From Globisporangium splendens (taxonomy: Eukaryota > Oomycota > Peronosporomycetes > Pythiales > Pythiaceae): a stretch of DNA of 64,000 bases. Each line of letters begins with the position of its first letter. Within the stretch, counting starts at the first letter, position 1. The notes below the pieces were generated by a model. It had not been told where the DNA came from. It did not search any database and saw only the letters and a list, made by a program, of their open reading frames with translations. The translations under genes and the position numbers were made by a program. Shown here piece after piece: positions 20,711 through 30,436 of the stretch. The stretch lies in assembly GCA_006386115.1 (NCBI GenBank), contig VFIW01000154.1, forward strand, positions 18,243-82,242, written 5' to 3'.

Positions 20711-22738
20711 ATGGGTTTGGACGAGCTACAGCCTGGCAACACCAAGCGGGCAAAGGCAACTGCCGTTAAAGCTTTCGGGAGGTTCCTCGATGCCGAGGAG
20801 GTAAGTTTAGAGTATGTGAAGATCTGCATCGAACGCGATGTCAAAGGCCAAACGTTTGTGTCTGTAATGGATAAGTTTGGTATGTATCTTGCATTTAACG
20901 AAGGAAAAAATGGCAAGCCGCTAGCCCGTCATTCTGCTATGCAGTACTACAGGCAGGTGAAGATCTGGCTGCTCGAGCAATTTCCTCAGCATCGAGCATC
21001 GTTGGAAACCCGATTGCTAAAGATGGGAAGGACGCTAGAGAATTTCTGTGTAAAAAGAGAGGGCGGTGATTTGTGAAAAAGCCACTGCATGTACAAAGGT
21101 GGATTTGAGCAAAATGATGTATTTTTTGTTATAGCATGCGTGTTCGTCTAGTGACTACCAGATGCAGGCTTGCTGTGTCTTCTATGGTCCTTTCGGGCGT
21201 GCGTCTGATTTAACGCTCGTGCGCAAACGAACGTGTCAATCGATGCAGGAAATGTGTTCTTTTTGCGGTTTATCCGCATGAAGACGAGCGAGGAGCAAGG
21301 ATTGTCGATCCACCTTGCAACGACTTCGTCACGTGTCCATTGCTCGCGATCGCAATGGCGCTTATGATGCAGGCCGCTCCGTGTCAGATCTCCTCGACAA
21401 TCTGCCTGAGCAGCCGGCTCAAGCTGCTTTCGTCGGGCAACACACCTGCTGGGATCCTCGACAACGGAGACTCCTACACCGAGCTCCACCCCGAATACCG
21501 ATGCTGCTGACATCAACCGCGACGATCCACAGTCACGTGAACCGGCTGTTGGATCGAATTGCAAAGCCGCCGGAGTTCTCTAGCAACTGACATCGCATTC
21601 ATTCCGTCGAGGCAGTGCCCAGCACGCGAACGGATCTGCTGACCTCACCGTGTGCTGGATCTTCGACCGTGGGGCCTGGAACATGAGCACGACAAACAAG
21701 GGGTTCAGCTACGTGTTTAATACCACCAAAGAGGATCACAAGGTATCAAAAGTCTTGAGCGGCTGGCATGTTGACGACTCGATTTCGTTGCTGGACTTGA
21801 CGCGGTTCGACACCCAGACACAAGATCGGATCAAGAATGTGCAGAATCGGCTGTACACGACGTGCAAGGGCCTCGGCACGACAAGATTCAACGTTAACCA
21901 GCGCGTACTCGACGTTCTCACGGCTTACCTTATCCGTCACTATCCACTGCTGAAGGAGGTCAACCCCGAAGGGCCAGTGATCAAGCGTCTGGAGACTTGT
22001 GTGATGGAGTCGGACTGCACGGTTGCCGATTTGTTGTCGTGGTCTACGCATCTTGTCGCCATCCCAAGTTCCTGTACAAAAGAAGAAATCAAGTCATGCA
22101 AGTCAAGCAAACAAGTACTCAAGATCACAGAGGAATCCTCAATTATTCGTCACCAAGCGAGTGTCATTGATCATTTTATCCAGCATGTTAAGCGCCAAGA
22201 TGCACGCATGGACGCGTTGGAAGCAAAACTAAATGGGGCACATTCACCAAGTAAAGAGAAGCGTCAGCAAGAAGATCCCGTTGCAAGCGAACCAAAAAAA
22301 CGAAAGACACACCAAGCAGTAACTCACCTGAAGACTACTTGGTTCTCGTGGTACGCACATGAGCCACGGATGTGGAGCGCGCAGGGCGATAAGCAGAAGA
22401 AGTCGGATGCGAAGTTGCTGGTTGCATTCATGAAGCTTTTCCTTGAAGATGGTTTTGCTCTCGACAGTCAGGCGCCGAATTACCGAGATCTGGTGCTGGA
22501 GCTGGGATCGAAAGCAGAAAGCAGCGTGCTAGAATTTCTCCGTGCAAGGGGAATATCGTCGAAGGGGAGCAATGCCGTGCTCAAGCACCTACGCGTTCTC
22601 CATCGCTCTGGCGCTCTCAACGATAAAATTGCACACCACCGCAAACTCCTCGCTGCACGCAAGATTTTGGATCCTGCCCCTGGCTTCACGCAAGACGTTC
22701 TTGAATTAGTTGTGTTCAGTAAGCAGTCAGACTCGTAA
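20711..22738 (+). pseudogene. Crypton tyrosine recombinase, frameshifted
   Basis: The first part (20711-21076, from ATG) is a 121-codon N-terminal DNA-binding segment (KAFGRFLDAEEV, ARHSAMQYYRQVKIWLLEQF). From 21074 to about 21590 the homologous sequence continues in changing frames: KMMYFL near 21110, RMKTSEEQGL near 21280, TCPLLAIAMALMMQAAP near 21340, then HSHVNRLLDRIA near 21530. From about 21584 the frame is clean to 22738. It holds HSFRRG (HxxR motif) near 21593, FDRGAWN and NKGFSYVFN (candidate Tyr nucleophile region), a helical stretch, and a Trp-rich C-terminal segment (TWFSWYAHEPRMW). That segment may correspond to the DNA-binding end of other Crypton proteins. At least four frameshifts make it inactive. 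Confidence 0.75.
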
Positions 22739-22840
22739 TACCCACCATTTGACCACGCTCTCACACAAGCAACACATGTATGCAGCACTTACATTTTAAC
22801 TCCATTGAATACACGTTTCCTTTCATTTGCTGGTTGCCAA

Positions 22841-23792
22841 CAGAGGGTATCGATCCCTCAGCATTCGCGTGGACCAATGCCTTGCACCTCACAAGTGCTG
22901 GCTCAGGCGTGTTGCATTGTGTGCGCCGCTCATCGTGCTCATTTTGATTTTCGCCACCTCCTGCAACATCATCAACAACAACAACAACAAGATGAAGCCC
23001 CCTACGAAGAACAACATCAGCTCCAGGGCTGAGTTCAAGGGACTCTGCGTGATGTACGCGAATTCGGCCGGTGTCCGCATTCGCGATCAAGCGCTACGCC
23101 ACCTCCGGACTACTCTCAACGCGGCATCAAGCCACTCAAACGACCTGCATGAGGCCCTGTACGTCATCTTCCTCTCCCTCGCCAAACGCGGCACACGCAT
23201 GATCGAGCTTGAGCATCTACGCGAGTGGATTGCTCCACCGGCGGACGCCACGGACGCGAACGACGATGCTGAGTGGACAGCTGAAGGAAGTCTGGCAGGA
23301 GAACAGCTTCACAGCGTTCGAAAAGTCTTGGATTGCGTGAAGGAGGGGAAGAAGACGTACTACCTGGTTGACTGGGCGCCGACGTACGAGCCGCGCGAGA
23401 ACCTACCGCAATCGCTGATTGTCCAATTCAATAAGGAGCGCCGTGCTCTAGTTCGTCGAACCTACATTGAATACGAAGCAAGCGAGGACAACAGCGAAAA
23501 CCCACAATAACTCAAATAACACGATTTGATTTGCTCACACACTTCGTTGGATTGATTGAGGTTTATATAAGCACAAGTTTATACAACAATGTTAACAGCA
23601 ATATGTCGTACACAAAGTTTAACGTCCGAAGGTACAACAATGTTAACGCGACAACATGCACACAAAGTTTAATGTAAACTCGAGACAAAATGCGCCAAAA
23701 TACATTCCATAAGCACACACATTCATGAGCAATCAAATGCACACGCAATCACATGCATGCACACTATGCCGGCAGAGGGTATCGATCCCTCA
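22841..23792. repeat. chromodomain cassette bounded by a repeated palindromic motif, copy 1
   Basis: CAGAGGGTATCGATCCCTCA occurs at 22841-22860 and again in direct orientation at 23773-23792. The two copies enclose the chromodomain-like ORF. The core GAGGG-TATCGAT-CCCTC is nearly palindromic and resembles a tRNA T-arm. Confidence 0.6.
22992..23510 (+). CDS. Crypton-borne chromodomain-like protein, copy 1
   Basis: The ORF is 172 codons from the ATG at 22992 (MKPPTKNNISSRAEFKG); upstream in-frame codons run through a simple AAC repeat and are less likely coding. The N-terminal half is predicted helical (RIRDQALRHLRTTLNAAS, then a second helix ending KRGTRMIELEHL). The C-terminal half resembles a chromodomain: VRKVLDCVKEGKKTYYLVDW, then TYEPRENL and a final helix SLIVQFNKERR. 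This matches the V-x-K-V-L-D, Y-x-V-x-W and EP-x-ENL pattern. Chromodomains bind methylated histone tails. The ORF is intact in both tandem elements while the recombinase is decayed. The role is unknown; a guide to chromatin targets is an inference. Confidence 0.6.
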   Translation: MKPPTKNNISSRAEFKGLCVMYANSAGVRIRDQALRHLRTTLNAASSHSNDLHEALYVIFLSLAKRGTRMIELEHLREWIAPPADATDANDDAEWTAEGSLAGEQLHSVRKVLDCVKEGKKTYYLVDWAPTYEPRENLPQSLIVQFNKERRALVRRTYIEYEASEDNSENPQ

Positions 23793-24393
23793 ACACAGGA
23801 TAACCCGTGTCCTGAACCTCCAGGTACCGGCTCGGAGGGAGGGAGGGGCGGTGTCGACCTGCGTGGTAGAAGAAATAAATCGCGAATGTCGAGCTAAGTG
23901 GAGCTGGCGCAATACACAAACGCTTCTTGTCCACGTCTTAAAATAAAGCGGGCTTATCCATTTGAAGCGCGCTATATTTATCTTAAGCTGGCTTAAACAC
24001 ATAGAAGCGCGCTTGTTAACGAGTGGAAATGGAAACCACAAAATCTAACTCTATTAGTGGCCTCTTCACACCGTTTGTTGGCCTCATTTGCCAATTTCCT
24101 CTGTAGCTAGCACATCTCTCCTGCATATTTTTGTCCTCTTTTGTGTGGAAAACGTTTTTCTCGTTTTTCTCAGCCTACAGGCCGTTTTGAGCCTTCTAAG
24201 AGTGCCTATCAAACATGGGTCAAATGGTCCTCTCACTCGTTTTATTTTCATGCACCCATTAATAACCCCTTACCCTACCCTAACTCAGTGCTGCCTATCA
24301 TAACCTACATTATTGCACTTAATAAAGGTCCCTGCTGACTATTTGAGTCGGAGAAGGGGTGTCGGATCTCTCGGACGGTCGGAGATATTATGG

Positions 24394-24398
24394 TATGG
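24394..24398. repeat. TATGG repeat 2, junction of the two Cryptons
   Basis: This is the shared boundary: element 1 ends directly before it and element 2 starts ATGAATATC directly after it. Confidence 0.75.
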
Positions 24399-24659
24399 AT
24401 GAATATCATCGTATCTCCGACATCACTTGCATTTTGTATCGACGCTTACAGCCAATAACAATCGCGTACGATATATATAGCCAATCAAATGACATAATTG
24501 AATAATTCCGACCAATCATACACTGTAGGTTTAGGTAAGTACGGTGCACCAGCCGCTCCGACGTATTTGGTCGGAGGCCGACTAAAAATATGTGTATGGC
24601 CATTCAAAAACAAAGAGAACAACGTATCACTTGCATATTACCATCTCTCATAGCACACT

Positions 24660-24860
24660 ACGCTTGTTCTCACATCGCTCTGGCGCTCTGCAACATCGAT
24701 AAAATTGGCACACGTCGGCACCCTGCAAACTCCCTCGCTGACAGGCGCAAGATTTTGGATGCCTGTCCCCTCGGCTTCACCGCAATGACGTTGCTTCTGA
24801 ATTACAACGTTGAGCAGGAAATGTGTTCAATGTTGTCGAAGCAGGCTGACTGATTCTGGA
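24660..24860 (+). pseudogene. diverged extra copy of the recombinase C-terminal end
   Basis: The stretch shares ordered blocks with 22603-22735 (ATCGCTCTGGCGCTCT, GCAAGATTTTGGAT and GGCTTCACC) but has many small indels, so no frame is kept. Confidence 0.55.
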
Positions 24861-24891
24861 GACTCCCACGATTTCGATATCTTCCCTCAAG

Positions 24892-25532
24892 GCAAGTCAA
24901 GCAAACAAGTACTCAAGATCACAGAGGAATCCTCAATTATTCGTCACCAAGCGAGTGTCATTGATCATTTTATCCAGCATGTTAAGCGCCAAGATGCACG
25001 CATGGACGCGTTGGAAGCAAAACTAAATGGGGCACATTCACCAAGTAAAGAGAAGCGTCAGCAAGAAGATCCCGTTGCAAGCGAACCAAAAAAACGAAAG
25101 ACACACCAAGCAGTAACTCACCTGAAGACTACTTGGTTCTCGTGGTACGCACATGAGCCACGGATGTGGAGCGCGCAGGGCGATAAGCAGAAGAAGTCGG
25201 ATGCGAAGTTGCTGGTTGCATTCATGAAGCTTTTCCTTGAAGATGGTTTTGCTCTCGACAGTCAGGCGCCGAATTACCGAGATCTGGTGCTGGAGCTGGG
25301 ATCGAAAGCAGAAAGCAGCGTGCTAGAATTTCTCCGTGCAAGGGGAATATCGTCGAAGGGGAGCAATGCCGTGCTCAAGCACCTACGCGTTCTCCATCGC
25401 TCTGGCGCTCTCAACGATAAAATTGCACACCACCGCAAACTCCTCGCTGCACGCAAGATTTTGGATCCTGCCCCTGGCTTCACGCAAGACGTTCTTGAAT
25501 TAGTTGTGTTCAGTAAGCAGTCAGACTCGTAA
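24892..25532 (+). pseudogene. recombinase C-terminal fragment, element 2
   Basis: The last 213 codons of the recombinase frame are identical at protein level to 22098-22738 (helical stretch, Lys/Arg-rich patch PKKRKTHQ, Trp-rich TWFSWYAHEPRMW segment). No N-terminal or catalytic part is present. In-frame codons extend upstream to about 24810 but are not homologous to the recombinase. Confidence 0.75.
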
Positions 25533-25634
25533 TACCCACCATTTGACCACGCTCTCACACAAGCAACACATGTATGCAGCACTTACATTTTAACTCCATT
25601 GAATACACGTTTCCTTTCATTTGCTGGTTGCCAA

Positions 25635-26602
25635 CAGAGGGTATCGATCCCTCAGCATTCGCGTGGACCAATGCCTTGCACCTCACAAGTGCTGGCTCAG
25701 GCGTGTTGCATTGTGTGCGCCGCTCATCGTGCTCATTTTGATTTTCGCCACCTCCTGCAACATCATCAACAACAACAACAACAAGATGAAGCCCCCTACG
25801 AAGAACAACATCAGCTCCAGGGCTGAGTTCAAGGGACTCTGCGTGATGTACGCGAATTCGGCCGGTGTCCGCATTCGCGATCAAGCGCTACGCCACCTCC
25901 GGACTACTCTCAACGCGGCATCAAGCCACTCAAACGACCTGCATGAGGCCCTGTACGTCATCTTCCTCTCCCTCGCCAAACGCGGCACACGCATGATCGA
26001 GCTTGAGCATCTACGCGAGTGGATTGCTCCACCGGCGGACGCCACGGACGCGAACGACGATGCTGAGTGGACAGCTGAAGGAAGTCTGGCAGGAGAACAG
26101 CTTCACAGCGTTCGAAAAGTCTTGGATTGCGTGAAGGAGGGGAAGAAGACGTACTACCTGGTTGACTGGGCGCCGACGTACGAGCCGCGCGAGAACCTAC
26201 CGCAATCGCTGATTGTCCAATTCAATAAGGAGCGCCGTGCTCTAGTTCGTCGAACCTACATTGAATACGAAGCAAGCGAGGACAACAGCGAAAACCCACA
26301 ATAACTCAAATAACACGATTTGATTTGCTCACACACTTCGTTGGATTGATTGAGGTTTATATAAGCACAAGTTTATACAACAATGTTAACAGCAATATGT
26401 CGTACACAAAGTTTAACGCCCGAAGGTACAACAATGTTAACGCGACAACATGCACACAAAGTTTAACGTAAACTCGAGACAAAATGCGCCAAAATACATT
26501 CCATAAGCACACACATTCATGAGCACACACATTCATAAGCAATCAAATGCACACACAATCACATGCATGCACACTATGCCGGCAGAGGGTATCGACCCCT
26601 CA
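25635..26602. repeat. chromodomain cassette bounded by the palindromic motif, copy 2
   Basis: The same arrangement as copy 1: the motif stands at 25635-25654 and 26583-26602. The second motif has one change, GATC to GACC. Confidence 0.6.
25786..26304 (+). CDS. Crypton-borne chromodomain-like protein, copy 2
   Basis: The protein is identical in sequence to the ORF at 22992-23510 (172 residues): N-terminal helical half and C-terminal chromodomain-like half with VRKVLDC, YYLVDW and EPRENL. The surrounding non-coding repeats are also shared, but they carry substitutions and indels, while the coding part shows no amino-acid change. Confidence 0.6.
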   Translation: MKPPTKNNISSRAEFKGLCVMYANSAGVRIRDQALRHLRTTLNAASSHSNDLHEALYVIFLSLAKRGTRMIELEHLREWIAPPADATDANDDAEWTAEGSLAGEQLHSVRKVLDCVKEGKKTYYLVDWAPTYEPRENLPQSLIVQFNKERRALVRRTYIEYEASEDNSENPQ

Positions 26603-27202
26603 ACACAGGATAACCCGTGTCCTGAACCTCCAGGTACCGGCTCGGAGGGGGGAGGGGCGGTGTCGACCTGCGTGGTAGAAGAAATAAATCGCGAATGTCG
26701 AGCTAAGTGGAACTGGCGCAATACACAAACGCTTCTTGTCCACGTCTTAAAATAAAGCGGGCTTATCCCTTTGAAGCGCGCTATATTTATCTTAAGCTGG
26801 CTTAAACACATAGAAGCGCGCTTGTTAACGAGTGGAAATGGAAACCACAAAATCTAACTCTATTAGTGGCCTCTTCACACCGTTTGTTGGCCTCATTTGC
26901 CAATTTCCTCTGTAGAGAGCACATCTCTCCTGCATATTTTTGTCTTCTTTTGTGTGGAAAACGTTTTTCTCGTTTTTCTCAGCCTACAGGCCGTTTTGAT
27001 CCTTCTAAGAGTGCCTATCAAACATGGGTCAAATGGTCCTCTCACTCGTTTTATTTTCATGCACCCATTAATAACCCCTTACCCTACCCTAACTCAGTGC
27101 TGGCTATCATAACCTACATTATTGCACTTAATAAAGGCCCCTGCTGACTATTTGAGTCGGAGAAGGGGCGTCGGATCTCTCGGATGGTCGGAGATATTAT
27201 GG

Positions 27203-27207
27203 TATGG
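27203..27207. repeat. TATGG repeat 3, right end of the Crypton pair
   Basis: This repeat closes element 2; unrelated host sequence begins at 27208. Confidence 0.7.
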
Positions 27208-27351
27208 CACTGTGCCACCCCCGCCAAAGTTCAAAATGCGACCATCACTCTTTAAATGCAAATCACCTATTACCATTGGCTGGAAATGCATAATTCAGTA
27301 GTTTCATTGGTGGAAATAGATGCACTTTTGAAGGGAAACGCTTGAGCTTTG
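27208..27351 (-). promoter_or_regulatory. displaced EXO1 upstream region (inferred)
   Basis: The stretch has two CCAAT boxes on the minus strand (complement of ATTGG at 27275-27279 and 27306-27310). Before the Crypton insertion it would have stood about 35 bp upstream of the EXO1 start codon, between EXO1 and the stop of the SPRY gene. Promoter function is inferred from position and motifs only. Confidence 0.45.
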
Positions 27352-29991
27352 CTACACTGGTGCGCCATAAGGTTCAAAGCCCGCAATGGGGAAGCAGAAG
27401 GCGCCGTGGAAGTTGAAGCGCACGCGCATCTGCGGCTTCTTCTTGGACGAGTACATCGACACGACGGGGAAGAGGCATGGCGGCGGGTTCTGCACGGCGA
27501 TGCCCGCGTTCTGAGCCATCGTTGGCGCGATATTACTGCTGGCTGTAGATGGTGGCGTCGGCAGCACCTGGTCGCCGTTCAGGTAGAACCGCAGACGCGG
27601 CACCGCGTCGTCCTGGTTGATCGTGCACCCGATGACGTCCCCGAGGCGGAAGCAAGGCACGCCCGAGCGCGACTGGCCGTTGGCGTGGAGCATGCCCATG
27701 TCCAATCCGCCGTCGGATTGCCACGTCACACCGAACGATTTCCCGTCCTGGCTTGGAGAAAGACCGGGAACGAATGGTGCGCACTTGGTAAGCTGCGCAT
27801 GGTCTGAAGATGCTGACAACGGACAGTGGTGAGCACCAAATGTGTTCTCGTGGTGAAGCGGCGTCGAATAGGTTGGTGCTCTGGCTGTGGTGGTTGATTC
27901 GTCAGGAGATACGCCCTGGCCGCGTGGAACCTCCCACCCAAGTAAAATGCTTTCGCCATCGCCCTCAAAGACTTCGATGGTTGCCTACAGACAAGTGAAA
28001 CGAAGTGCAGAGACGATAGTTACAGGTGATGGCGCTCTAGTTCAGCAGAAGATGAACAGACGACACATTGCGGCGTGTGCCACATACCTCGTACATCCAT
28101 TTGCCCGACTCGCCCTGCTTGCGCTCTTTCGTTGCCAGGACAGTGCAGTATCGATGCGAGACCTCGAGCTGCAGCACGCAGTCTTCTTCGGAGAAACTGA
28201 CTTGCTTCTCCATCCTCTGGTTGTTCATCTTCACACACGAGAAGTCCCGTCGGCGCGCAAACTCCTGCTCAAGCACATCTGGGAAATCCACAGCGGCAGC
28301 AATTTGGTGCGAGAACTCACTGTCAAGGTACATGCTGCTGTGAAAGTGTTGCCCAACAAGGACTCCATGTTTACGCTCAGTGGACCGACTCGGTTCTTCG
28401 ATGCTAGAGGTTGCGTGGAGAAAGAGTTGGCGGAGCTTATCGTTGGATAATGACGCAACCAATCACCCAAATGCGATTTTTCGAGTATGAACTTCACGTG
28501 ATACAAGCTCATGATGGATGAACCTGTCCCCTCTCGACTCGATCTCTCGAAGATCCTTCGTTGGGCAACGCTTCAGTATCTCAAGCACAGTCGTATCGGG
28601 AATCATCTTGCTTGTCATCTCCCGTCTGAGTGCGAATTGAGGGAATTTGCCAGCCTCACTCAAGTAGGCGATCAAAGCTCGCCGGAGGGGTTCAGCATCA
28701 AGATCTTCTGCGAGGATAAGCAGTCGGACCAAGTAACCACTGGCACCAAAGATGCGCTCGATCTGAAGAGAAGACTGCAAAATGTCTCGTTCAAGGTTGT
28801 TCCATCCGTTGTTTTCACAGACTTTCTGAAGCTCCAAGGTTTCGTGTCTCATCTCGTCGATTTTTTCATTCAGCATCGCCATTTGCTCTTCGTACTTTGC
28901 GTCCAGTTTTGCCCTTTCGTGGTTTAAGAGAGCTTCGTGCGTTCTTCGAATGTACTGAATGTCGTCTTCCAGCGCCTTTTCGAGCTGGTTTTTGATCCGA
29001 TCGAACTCAATGGCTTTCATCTGCTCTAGCTTGGCGAGCCGCTGCCGATGTTGCATCACGAAAATGGAGTGCAGGTGCTGCTTCGACTCTTGCTTGATCC
29101 GATTAGATTCCATATGCTGTTGTCTCAGAAGCGCGAGTCGTTCCATCAGAGTGGGGTCTTTTGCGAACTGCATCAGTCGGTCGAAGATCGGCTGCTCCAG
29201 GTGGTTGAACACGTGGCAAGAGTCGTAGAATGCGACTGCGTCGGTAAGATGCAGTTTCTCGAGTCGAGTATTGGCTGCCTGGTGAGTGAACGCTTGGTGT
29301 CGAGATGCTCGCGTTCCAACATCCAAGCCAGTGCAAAGCTGTTGCATCACGCTGGAGCAGCGGCAAAGCTGTGTTTTTGACACTTTCCTGCTGTACTATG
29401 CCAAAGGTCAGAGAAATCTCAAAGCGCGGCAAAAGGTTGAGATGTCAAGGTTGAAGTAAGTACCTTGGGGAAATTGCGACCGGAGATCTCGACGGTTATC
29501 ATCTCATTTGGCTCATTCTGAAACTTGTCCTCGTCGTAGATGAACTGGAACAATTTTGTTTCACAAGACGTCCTCATGCTTCGGAGTAATGCCTGGTAGT
29601 CGGGAAGAATGGCATACGTGCCGCTTGCATACTGCGCATCCTTGTTCATGGTGATCGCCTGAAGATAGAGAGCGAAAAGCGCGCGAAACTCGGGCGCTTG
29701 GAGGAGTTGAAAGCGCTCTTCCAGTTGTTGTGGGTCTTTGGTGATGCCGAACTCCTTTTGAAATCGCTGAGCAATTTCATCCACCTTCAACTCGGGTTGG
29801 AAGCACTGGAACTTCACAAGCAGCAAGTCTCGAGCCATCGTGTAGAAATCTTGCGTGTCGAAGAGCTCAATGCAGTCTTCGCTTGAATCGCCATCGTCAC
29901 AGATTTCTGCTCCAACGTCTACTTCTGGAAATGCAAAAATCGGTGGAGCAAAGAATCGCTTCGTCTCTGTCGAGGTTGCGCCAAACATCAT
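27352..29991 (-). CDS. coiled-coil and SPRY (B30.2) domain protein, four exons
   Basis: Exons, minus strand: 29991-29464, 29395-28493, 28435-28088 and 27984-27352. All are in phase and give about 803 residues from MMFGATSTETKRFF; an in-frame ATG at 30027 is also possible. Exon 1 encodes a helical region. Exon 2 has a long coiled coil (KHLHSIFVMQHRQRLAKLEQ ... LDAKYEEQMAMLNEKID). Exons 3 and 4 carry the SPRY fold: EKQVSFSEEDCVLQ, GKWMYE, GESILLGWEV, KSFGVTWQSDGG, then GDVIGCTINQDD and LRFYLNGDQV. SPRY domains bind protein partners. I cannot name an orthologue. The donor of intron 2 is non-standard (GTTCAT), and GTATCA 12 bases upstream is an alternative. Confidence 0.75.
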
Positions 29992-30436
29992 CTTTTGGAT
30001 ATGAAACCCACGAAGCGTCGTCGTCAAGCATCTCCGCGAGCAAGTCTATCAGTCTCACCCAATTGTCAAGCTCGCTTCGCTTTGTCTGCGCGACGGTTTC
30101 TGCTTGGTTTCGCTTTTTGAGAAGACAGCAGCTATTTCTGCTGTTGAAGGAATTGCTGTGTTTGGTGCCAGCCGAATAGTTCAATAGCCTCTCCTTGAGT
30201 GTTGCACCCGCGTTCAATATGAGCCAAGACAACCTGGAGGTGTTCTCAAAGGATACCTTCCTGACGTCGCTGCGTAATGGTGGTGGAAGTGACAATGGAC
30301 AACCGCAGCCAAGGAAACTCGTTGAAGAACCCGAAGCGTACGCCAGTTCATGACGCACCGATCGTTTGATGTGACTACTAATTGTCTGACCACGTTTTCG
30401 CGGGTGTAATTGCTGCCATGGTTCGTGGCGAGTAGA
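29992..30436. other. divergent intergenic region
   Basis: The region lies between the SPRY gene and the coiled-coil gene at 30437. A minus-strand frame crosses it but reads as noncoding (Ser/Arg-rich, no motif). A plus-strand frame with ATG near 30279 could be an upstream exon of the next gene, but I found no splice pair in phase. Confidence 0.4.

Larger units (their letters stand above)
20446..24393 (+). mobile_element. Crypton-type tyrosine-recombinase element 1
   Basis: The element starts ATGAATATCATCG and ends GATATTATGG, between TATGG repeats and without long terminal inverted repeats or a DDE transposase. It encodes a decayed recombinase (20711-22738) and a small intact chromodomain-like protein (22992-23510). 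Its left 250 bp recur at the start of element 2 (24394-24646), and 22098-24398 recur at 24892-27207. Lack of inverted repeats, a short direct repeat and a tyrosine recombinase of the HxxR...Y type fit Cryptons, which are known from oomycetes. Confidence 0.8.
24399..27202 (+). mobile_element. Crypton-type element 2, internally deleted
   Basis: The left 250 bp match element 1 closely (20446-20693 versus 24399-24646). The right part, from 24892, matches 22098-24393 almost base for base. The difference includes an extra 15 or so bases near 26520 and scattered substitutions. Between them most of the recombinase is missing, and 24660-24860 is instead a diverged copy of the recombinase C-terminal end. 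It keeps an intact chromodomain-like ORF. It cannot encode its own recombinase, so it would be non-autonomous. Confidence 0.8.

Noticed and set aside
24266..24286. Telomere-like CCCTTACCCTACCCTAA (also near 27075)
   Set aside because: Only two or three imperfect units inside a repeated mobile element; not a telomere array.
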